In this document: piece after piece, positions 24,938-32,600 of the stretch
Position numbering within the stretch: position 1 is the first letter of the stretch
How the letters are laid out: each line of letters begins with the position of its first letter
Origin: a virus
DNA: 63,569 nucleotides
Strand: one strand, 5' to 3'
Virus record (IMG/VR): IMGVR_UViG_3300004097_000006
Location: 1 to 63,569 of that record
Notes under the pieces: generated by a model
Databases searched by the model: none
The model's input: only the letters and a program-made list of their open reading frames with translations
What the model was told of the DNA's origin: nothing
Translations under genes and position numbers: made by a program

Positions 24938-27900
24938 CACGCTGCTTCCTTAGCCCGTTTATCTTTCTTGGCTTTAGCTTTCTCGGCTTTACGAAGTTTC
25001 TTAACTTCTTCTTTTTTCTTACGTTCTTTCTCTTCACGCTCTTCCTTAATGAACTGGCGTGTGTTTGCAGAAAGTTCTGAACGGTACTTCTTAGAAAGCT
25101 TTCTCTCTTTCTTAGAACGAGGGTCTGTATCACCCATAGAATCAATCTTGGTACGTGTGGCCCAAAGTTGCTTCTTCATAAACTCAGGCATTGTATCGTA
25201 TTGTTCCTCAAAGATATTATTCATGACATCATCAATATCTATCTCGTGGTCCCATTCCTCATTCTGAAATTCAAGGGAGGTACGTACATGCTTCTTCATC
25301 TGCTCAAACGAGAAATCCCAACCTTTAACGTCACGCTCAGTAGGTCCAATATCAAAGTCAACTTCAGGTGAAGATACAAAGCTGTAACCATAACGCTCTT
25401 TGATCTTATCTTCAACTACGGAGGTTAAGCCTCTATCTATGAAATCTAACGCTAACCAGAAATCTTCGTAGGCAACTTCGACTGTTAAACTATCGTGCAC
25501 CGATACACATAGGTCCATATCAGGATAATGTCCAGTTTCTTCGAAGTGCTCATACTTCATTCGGTCAACGTTACGGATACCTACCATCATTAAATCAGAA
25601 CCGAAACCCTGTACTAATGAGTTAACAGACTGCCTTAGGCACCTTGCATTAATACCATCTAAGTTTGGAACTGACTTAGGTAAAGCTAAGCCCCAAAGAT
25701 GACGGCGACGGCCGATAGGTGATTCACAGAAGAAGTACTTATTAACTATGTCATGTACTTTAGAGAACCATTTAACACCAACAGGGAATCGTTCGAGGAA
25801 TCGTTTCTTTAACTCAACAATCTTAGCAACCGTGTTATCGGTAGCGGCAGCTAGACCGTTATCACCTTGTCCGTATATCAAACCGAATATTACGGTCTTA
25901 ACGGAGTCACGTAAGAACTTAGTAACGGCAGATACGTCAACGCCAAAGAAGTATGCAGCATTGATTTTATGTACATCACCTTCTAAATCAATCTTTCTCC
26001 ATATTAATGGATCTGGGAATAACTTATAGCGGTTACGGAAGTCGGCACCTACTTGGAATACGTCAGCAACAGCTTGGTCTCCAGATATGATTGACCAACA
26101 ACGTACTTCATGTGCAGAGTAATCCACTTTGATAAGTATCTTACCTTTGCCTGCAATGAACAATCGTTTAATGTGCTTACCAAGTTCTGAGCGGCTTGGT
26201 ATCTGCTGTAGATTCGGCTTCTCAGCCGATGTACGACCCGTTACGATCTTACTAAAGTTGTAAGTCGGTCGGATTCGTTTATCAGTCTTGAGGTCGTCGT
26301 CACTACCCCAAAGTTTGATTAAGCTTTTTACATAGGCGTCACGGAGTTTCTTAACTTTGGTTATCTTATCAAACCAAGAAACTTCTTTAACTTCCTTATA
26401 TGCTTTCTGGAAGTCTTTACCTATAGCACCTTCTTTCTCCCCGTTAGGTCGTATGTTCTTACCTAACTTCAAAGGTTTTAATCCAAGTACATCGAAGAAC
26501 AGTACTTGCTTATGTTCGGATTTAGTAAGGTCAAACAGTGTAGCTTTGAATGACCCCCATAGACCTTCAGTCGGAACTTTATTATCCGCGCCTAGAATTG
26601 CATTCGCTTTAGCTACAGCTTTAGACTTATACAATCTATCTTCGGCTTTCTTGAGTTCTACGTTAATAGGACTGTCAGGTAGTTTAAGTCTGAACAGGTA
26701 TTCGATATCTGCTAAGGCTCCGGTACACTCAAGGGTACTAAACACATTAATCTGATCGCTGATTTGATTAGCGACCATTTGGTAATAGTAATCATATCCT
26801 TCATCCTCAGCCCGCCTAAGTTGTTGCTTATAGATATGGAAAGGGACAATAACATCAAGCGCACAATATTCCAACAGAGGTCTATCTAAATCCGTATCTT
26901 TAATAGTAGCTCGGTTCTCTTTACCAAAATCACTCTCAAGAAACGCGGTACAACCGTACTGCATTGCCATGTTACCTAAGTTGTAGTAACCGTAGCCAGT
27001 CATAGTGGTGAGTATCTTCATGTTTTCATCAAGAACATATTCGCCAGCAATCAAGTCCCATACGTTTGACTTGTAGTATTTGATTTTGAAGTTAGTCCGC
27101 ATTATGTTTAAATCGAACTTACCATTAACATAGATTTGAACGTCATTGTTATTACCATACTCAAAGTATTCCCTAAGCATCCGAATAACGATTTTCTTTT
27201 CTTTAGTCGTGAACGGGCTGTCTTTATGGTGAATCGGAATGATAAAGGCACTTTTGCCATCGTCACTCATTTGAACCGTTAGGACGTTATTCACAATTCG
27301 CGCTAAGTTTTCGGTCTCCGTGTCTATAGCAACGACTTTGGCTTTTGCCATTCGATCTAAACACTTCTTAACCTTACCTACTGTGTCAGTGAGAATCGTT
27401 TTATACTTAGGCTTTCTAACACCGCCTACTTTACGGTAAAGTGAAGGTATTTTGTAGCGCATCTTACCTTCAATGCCTGTAATCAGGTTTCGTGTTACAT
27501 ACCCTAGAAGATAAGAAGACACCCCTAAATTGAACTGGCTTTTGCCTCCAAGCAGTGAATTTAAGCTCAACGTTGGGACATTTTTGAACGAATGTCGTTT
27601 ACCCTTGTACTTAATACTAGTGTTAATAGAAGTGCCTAAGAAGTTACTGACATTTCCTTTTGCCCAATGTAGCTTAGTACTGTTCAACGCGGCAAAGGGC
27701 TTAGGTCCAAAGGTTATCACGACATCAGGCTTATATTGAACAATAGCGGAGTTTAATCTTTTCTTGAAAAGCTCCTCTGACTCTTCGATAAACTCTTGGG
27801 ACTTATTATACGTCTTGAAGGCATTAAAATTAAAACCCAGCCAATCTAAATCTCTCTCCGATACTTTGCATCCGTAAACGTCTCTCGCTACGTCAAACAT

Positions 27901-28107
27901 AGCCATAAGAGTCTCGCCTGTAAAGCCTTGAAGTAACTTGCCTCTCACCAAATCCTCAGTAGGAACATGATCGAGAACAAACATTACTTTAGGGGCTCCT
28001 TTCTTTCTATGCCTAGGCAGTTCAATATAACTATATCCATCGTCGTCTCCATCGGAGAACTTAGATGAAATTTTAAAATCGAAAGGGGCATACTTAATTC
28101 CACTCAT
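24937..28107 (-). CDS. DNA polymerase, family A, with N-terminal UDG-like domain
   Basis: 1056 residues with AAGGAT before ATG 28107. Residues about 38-200 look like a uracil-DNA-glycosylase-type fold: 'KVMFVLDHVPTEDLVRGKLLQGFTGE', 'FNAFK', 'DVVITFGPKPFAAL', 'PTLSLNSLLGG'. The 3'-5' exonuclease begins with 'AIDTETE' near residue 262. Polymerase motif A is 'KVDYSAHEVR' (about 660), motif B 'RDSVKTVIFGLIYGQG' (about 735) and motif C 'VHDSLTVEV' (about 870). The last 55 residues are a Lys/Glu-rich helix. All key polymerase and first exonuclease acidic residues are present, so it should be the active replicative polymerase. A UDG-like N-terminus is known on the SPO1-type polymerase; here its catalytic residues are not obvious. 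Confidence 0.93.
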   Translation of the reverse strand: MSGIKYAPFDFKISSKFSDGDDDGYSYIELPRHRKKGAPKVMFVLDHVPTEDLVRGKLLQGFTGETLMAMFDVARDVYGCKVSERDLDWLGFNFNAFKTYNKSQEFIEESEELFKKRLNSAIVQYKPDVVITFGPKPFAALNSTKLHWAKGNVSNFLGTSINTSIKYKGKRHSFKNVPTLSLNSLLGGKSQFNLGVSSYLLGYVTRNLITGIEGKMRYKIPSLYRKVGGVRKPKYKTILTDTVGKVKKCLDRMAKAKVVAIDTETENLARIVNNVLTVQMSDDGKSAFIIPIHHKDSPFTTKEKKIVIRMLREYFEYGNNNDVQIYVNGKFDLNIMRTNFKIKYYKSNVWDLIAGEYVLDENMKILTTMTGYGYYNLGNMAMQYGCTAFLESDFGKENRATIKDTDLDRPLLEYCALDVIVPFHIYKQQLRRAEDEGYDYYYQMVANQISDQINVFSTLECTGALADIEYLFRLKLPDSPINVELKKAEDRLYKSKAVAKANAILGADNKVPTEGLWGSFKATLFDLTKSEHKQVLFFDVLGLKPLKLGKNIRPNGEKEGAIGKDFQKAYKEVKEVSWFDKITKVKKLRDAYVKSLIKLWGSDDDLKTDKRIRPTYNFSKIVTGRTSAEKPNLQQIPSRSELGKHIKRLFIAGKGKILIKVDYSAHEVRCWSIISGDQAVADVFQVGADFRNRYKLFPDPLIWRKIDLEGDVHKINAAYFFGVDVSAVTKFLRDSVKTVIFGLIYGQGDNGLAAATDNTVAKIVELKKRFLERFPVGVKWFSKVHDIVNKYFFCESPIGRRRHLWGLALPKSVPNLDGINARCLRQSVNSLVQGFGSDLMMVGIRNVDRMKYEHFEETGHYPDMDLCVSVHDSLTVEVAYEDFWLALDFIDRGLTSVVEDKIKERYGYSFVSSPEVDFDIGPTERDVKGWDFSFEQMKKHVRTSLEFQNEEWDHEIDIDDVMNNIFEEQYDTMPEFMKKQLWATRTKIDSMGDTDPRSKKERKLSKKYRSELSANTRQFIKEEREEKERKKKEEVKKLRKAEKAKAKKDKRAKEAA

Positions 28108-28146
28108 TCGGCATCCTTAATTATTGCATGTTAAGGCCTTTTCACA

Positions 28147-28965
28147 CTAAGCCAATACTTTACCGTGAATCAAATTCATTAGCTTGGACATTAAGTGTTT
28201 ATCGGCCTTAAGAAATTGTACGTGCAGCTTACTTTTTCGTTCTGCGTAGACAGGTGCGTACTTTGGGTTATCTCTTTCGAAGCAACTTATGTTATGTATG
28301 GCATCGGCTGTCTTGATATTCTGTACATGTTCCGAACCATTAACATAGTGTTCAGTGGTACTATGATCAGGATTTAACACACTAAGAGGTAACGGATAAT
28401 CGATAAGGGACTCAGTCTTTGAGCAGCCACATACCAAGTAGGCAGTGTCTCTACCGAATATTATCTCTAAAAGCTCTACCGTTGCCTTAGTACCTTCTAT
28501 TGTATCGTGAAGTAACGTAGCAGATAGTACCATTACTGTTTCAAACTCGTTGAGGTCGGCATAACGGTTAGTGACCTGTGATATAATGTAATACACCTCA
28601 AGAGGATGTTCAATATAAGGTTCGCCTGTATTACGAGCATGGTCAACGGCTTCTGGGTCACCGTGTAAGTATGTAGCCAATGCGAGTGCGAACATAATCA
28701 TGTGTTGGTGAAAGTCAACGCCGAATATGTTTTGAAGTTCTGCGTCTACGCGATTGATTACATCGTAGTGGTGGAAATCTATTTCGTCATTGATGGACAT
28801 CAGCATAAAGTCACAGTATGCTTTGGTGTCAGAGGTAGTCATCAGGTGATTGGGATAGAGGAAGTGTTCAGGGATGTGGTGTTTATCGCCTTTTAAATAT
28901 GGAATGAGTAATTCACGTTTCTTAACGGCGTAAGAATAAACATAATCGATGTACTGGTGTTGCAT
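28147..28965 (-). CDS. HD-domain alarmone hydrolase-like protein (SpoT/Mesh1 type)
   Basis: Start set at ATG 28965; the earlier ATG at 28995 lies inside the promoter-like TATATG. 272 residues. The HD domain of (p)ppGpp hydrolases is visible: 'ARNTGEPYIEHPLEVYYI' (Arg and His ligand), 'LSATLLHDTIEGT' (HD-x-x-E) and 'IKTADAIHNI' (distal Asp). The usual HDxxED motif reads HDTIEG, so Glu is kept and the Asp is replaced by Gly. No synthetase, TGS or ACT domain is present, making it a stand-alone hydrolase-type protein. It could lower ppGpp or (p)ppApp during infection, or act on another 3'-phosphorylated nucleotide. It has its own candidate promoter. Confidence 0.75.
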   Translation of the reverse strand: MQHQYIDYVYSYAVKKRELLIPYLKGDKHHIPEHFLYPNHLMTTSDTKAYCDFMLMSINDEIDFHHYDVINRVDAELQNIFGVDFHQHMIMFALALATYLHGDPEAVDHARNTGEPYIEHPLEVYYIISQVTNRYADLNEFETVMVLSATLLHDTIEGTKATVELLEIIFGRDTAYLVCGCSKTESLIDYPLPLSVLNPDHSTTEHYVNGSEHVQNIKTADAIHNISCFERDNPKYAPVYAERKSKLHVQFLKADKHLMSKLMNLIHGKVLA

Positions 28966-28992
28966 ACAAAAATACCCTATATAGCAATTAGT

Positions 28993-29015
28993 CATATAGG
29001 GTATCTTTACAGTTT
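28993..29015 (-). promoter_or_regulatory. Candidate phage promoter, AAACTGTAAA type
   Basis: Minus strand AAACTGTAAAGATACCC followed directly by TATATG. The first 17 bases are identical to a site at 57297-57313. It lies about 28 bases upstream of the chosen start of the HD-domain gene. Confidence 0.5.
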
Positions 29016-29101
29016 GCTTGTTTCCAACTACTTAGGCCACTTTTCATGGAATAGAAGTTGTATTATGCTACCTTGGTCGATTATTAGTCCACATGGGTAC
29101 A

Positions 29102-29584
29102 CTATCCTTGGCGATGTTTCTGCTTAAGCTTCTCTTGTCGCTGAGGTTCCTGCTTACGGTTCTCTTGTCGCTGAGGTTCCTGCTTACGGTTCTCTTGTCG
29201 CTGAGGTTCCTGCTGCGTAGGCACATGCGGTTGTTCAACTTTCTTAGTATCATTAGATACTTGAGTTTCCGACACTTTAGTTACACTAACATTGCCACGG
29301 CTGCGGAACATCTCTGTTAGTTTCTCGTCACTTAGTTCAGGATGACAAACAAGTCCTGTCTGTGGGTCACGATAAAGTATTGAGGGCAGTTGGGCATTCG
29401 GATTAAATGGAAGTCCTTGGTTAGGAAGCCCACCAGTGAATGACCCACTGACCTCAAATGCTTTCTTAGCACTAATAGAAGCCGGTCCCCAAATACCATC
29501 TAGCTCACCACGATAGAATTTTAAGTGAGACATAACAGCCTGTTGCCGTCTAAGACGGTCGGGGTTGGTATCAAATTGTTTCAT
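29102..29584 (-). CDS. Peptidoglycan-binding-like protein with Gln-rich repeats
   Basis: 160 residues with AAGGAAA upstream. Residues 9-45 ('RLRRQQAVMSHLKFYRGELDGIWGPASISAKKAFE') carry the PG_binding_1 pattern, with 'FY.G.LDGIWGP' and 'A..AFE'. A variable linker follows, then three direct copies of a ten-residue unit QEPQRQENRK (about residues 124-154). No catalytic domain is fused, unlike endolysins. It may bind cell wall as a virion or lysis accessory protein, or use the fold for another contact. The repeat unit is 30 bases and conserved at DNA level. Confidence 0.65.
   Translation of the reverse strand: MKQFDTNPDRLRRQQAVMSHLKFYRGELDGIWGPASISAKKAFEVSGSFTGGLPNQGLPFNPNAQLPSILYRDPQTGLVCHPELSDEKLTEMFRSRGNVSVTKVSETQVSNDTKKVEQPHVPTQQEPQRQENRKQEPQRQENRKQEPQRQEKLKQKHRQG
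29105..29210 (-). repeat. Three 30-base tandem repeats
   Basis: Copies of a 30-base unit containing (plus strand) TTCTCTTGTCGCTGAGGTTC occur three times within the preceding gene. They encode QEPQRQENRK; the last copy diverges at its end. Confidence 0.85.
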
Positions 29585-29628
29585 TACAAATTTCCTTAAA
29601 TTAAGCGGAGGCCGAGGCCTCCGGCATA

Positions 29629-32600
29629 CTATTTAGATTTGCTACGAGTTACTTTAAGCTGACTTATAGAATCAAGCGCTTTGTCTATGTTGGTAATCGT
29701 ATAACCAGCTTCAACAAGCTCCTTAAGTTTACGTTTAGCTTCCGTTTTGTTCACCGCGAAGAAGATGTTCATTCCTTCATGATGTTTCCATTTAGATGCA
29801 GCACCTGGTACAGATCGGTCCATGAATTTACGTACAAGTGGATTAGTACGTAAATCAATTGCTAGACGAACACGGTCTTGCATAACCATTGGATAGATTT
29901 TAATAGACTTTCTATCGCGTGCTTCTATATGTCTCTGTCTATGGAACTGAGGAAGCTCAGATTGAACTTTAGCCGCAAGTCGAGCATTAAAATTTATAAC
30001 TTTACGTTCTTCAAAAGCATCTTGGATAACCTCAAGGCGTTTCTCAGATTTAGCGTCCAGCTTAATCTTCATCTGCTTAGCCTGTGCTTCAATCCACTCT
30101 ACAATGGTCCAGAATCTTTCATAACGATTAGTTTCAATGTACAAGTAATCGCCGAAAGGTACAAAACTAAATTGTTTCATATCATGGGCATCCGGGTCTC
30201 TCAAGTTAGCATGGATGGCAATGAAGCCATCATACACACTTGGGATAATACGTAAACGTCTATCAGCAGTAGTCTTACTGTCATCAGCTTTGATGATCTT
30301 AACCTGGTCTTTAGCCGGCTTAGGCATCTTCTCACCTTTCTTGATGATCTTAACACCTTCATTAATTGGCTTACCTGCTGCGATATTTTCTTTGCGCTTC
30401 TTGGCCTTCTTAGATTTTGCACTTTCTTTAGCAGAGGCTGAGCTAATACGTGCGTCTTCTTTCTCACGGCGGTCCGCTTCCTTGCGACTAGCATCATCGA
30501 TTTCTTTCTGAGCACGATCTAATGCTTTCTTTTCTTTGGCGGTGCCCCAAGTATTTTCAACGCGGAAGAATTCATCAAACTGTTTATCAGAAAGCTTAGT
30601 GGCTATGTGAACTAAAGAAACATCGAATGTCTCAAGTTCCTCACTACCAGCAAGTCGTACAACTACAGAACGAATAGGTCTTTTCTCAAGACGGCGGTTA
30701 CCCTCCGAGTCACGGCCTTTACTGTATCTAAATTTGACGCCAACAACTGTACCGTTGCCGAATTCAGTTTTAACAGGAAGTCCTTTAATCATATCGGCGA
30801 TTTCGTCAGGTTTACGTGAGTCATCGATTGTATGTTGCGACATATAATCAACCATTCTATTTAAACCAAAACCGTGAGGGTCAGCAATACGTTGACTACC
30901 TACAATAGGAACGCTGTCCATTAGCGCAAAGTCGTCTCTTGCCGGAGCAGGAGTAAGAGGAATCATTGCAGCAACGGTCGTCTTACGCATCTCACTAAAC
31001 TCGTTACCTTCAATGTCATTCAGCATTGCCTTGGCTTCAAAGTATTCCATGAAGTCCTCAATAGTCGAACGCTCACGTAAGGTTTCAAGGCTCATTGATA
31101 TAGGCGTTAGGTCAAATTCATTAAGTTCTTCGTAGCGCTTATTCCCTTTTTCATCGAACTTTGTTTTCTCTACTGTACGCCACATTAGTCGGGCGATCTT
31201 CGCAACTTCCGAAGTACCACTAGTCATAATCCAGTCAATAAAGATTACTTCACGTGGCATATCACCAGGCTTACCGTCTTCGCCGATGTTTGCAGCAGCA
31301 GGGTCAGGTCGGAATATACGAGCAGTAGACTGATCGTAATCACCAGGAGACCAAGGACTATCTACACGGATAATACGTGATGCCATCTGCAGGTTCTGAC
31401 CTTCAGTTATTGATTGCTCATTAGCAATTAATATCTTACAGTTAGGGTCAGTTTTAAACGCTTCTAAGTTATCCCACTTATCTTCACCATCTAGTGATCC
31501 ATGGAATCTCTTAGCCATGGATTTGTACTTAGGAGGTAACCCTTCAAAGATTGCGTTAACCGATCGTGTATAGCGACAGAAGATAAGTACCTTGCCTCTA
31601 ATCTCAAGCTTCCAACGTTCAGGGTCTTTCGATGGTTCTTTAATAGATGGTGTGTCATACTCTAAACGTTTACGAGTATCACCAAACTTACGAGCCATAT
31701 AGGTATCACCATTGGAATCTTCTACAAGATCCAATTCTTTATGAGTCATACCTTTGTTCCAATAAACGATAGCATGTGAGGTATTTAATGCACTAAGGTC
31801 TTCTGGTTTGTAAGTAGTAAAGTGATTATCGATACGGCCTATAACATCTTTAACTTTAGTCGGTACGAACTCTTTTATACCTGCTTTCTCTAAAGCTTCA
31901 CGACCGGAAGGGTCGCCCCAAGGATCTGTTACTAGTTGCTCTAAACGTTGCATGTAGTACTTAAGCTGGTTCGGATCGACTTTGGATAATTCGTCGTCGT
32001 CGTCCTCTTCTAAACCAAAATCTTCGATCTGTCCTATTGAATCCGGATCAGAATCAGCACCCATAGCGTCGATACCGTCATCGTCTGCTTCTTGTCGGTC
32101 CATAGCATTGGCTCGTTTCTTGTCATTGATTTCTTTCTCTAATTGCTCTACAACATCGTTAAGTACGGCGTTGTAAACTTCATAGTGAATCTCTGAACCA
32201 GGGTTAGATGGGTCAGCAATAGAAGTCTTAACAAGTATATCAACAGGGTTAGGCAACATGAATGCCCATTCCTTTTTCTTTTTAGTTATAACAGCACTAT
32301 GGTTAGCCAGCTTAGACCTAACACGGGCAGCACTATCATTAGAAGAAGCATCAAACTCATAGTTAAAAAGGTTAGTAGTACGGAATATATGTGAACTATA
32401 TAAGGCTGCTTGGCCGACAACATCAGTAATGTCTTTATGCACCAACGTACCTGTAGCCAGTCGGACGTACTTTACGCTACTTAGTGTGGTAAGTTGCTTA
32501 GTTGCTTTATGTGTAATACTTGTTAAGTTCTTACACTTGTGGGATTCGTCCAATGCGATGTAGTTAAAGCCAAAACGCTTTAAGAACTCTACCATACCAG

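Noticed and set aside
29105-29210. Tandem 30-base repeats as a CRISPR array
   Set aside because: Repeats are contiguous, in frame and coding, with no spacers.
29068-29253. Minus-strand frame with NLSDKRTVSR repeats
   Set aside because: A shifted reading of the 30-base repeats in the peptidoglycan-binding-like gene; no ribosome site.
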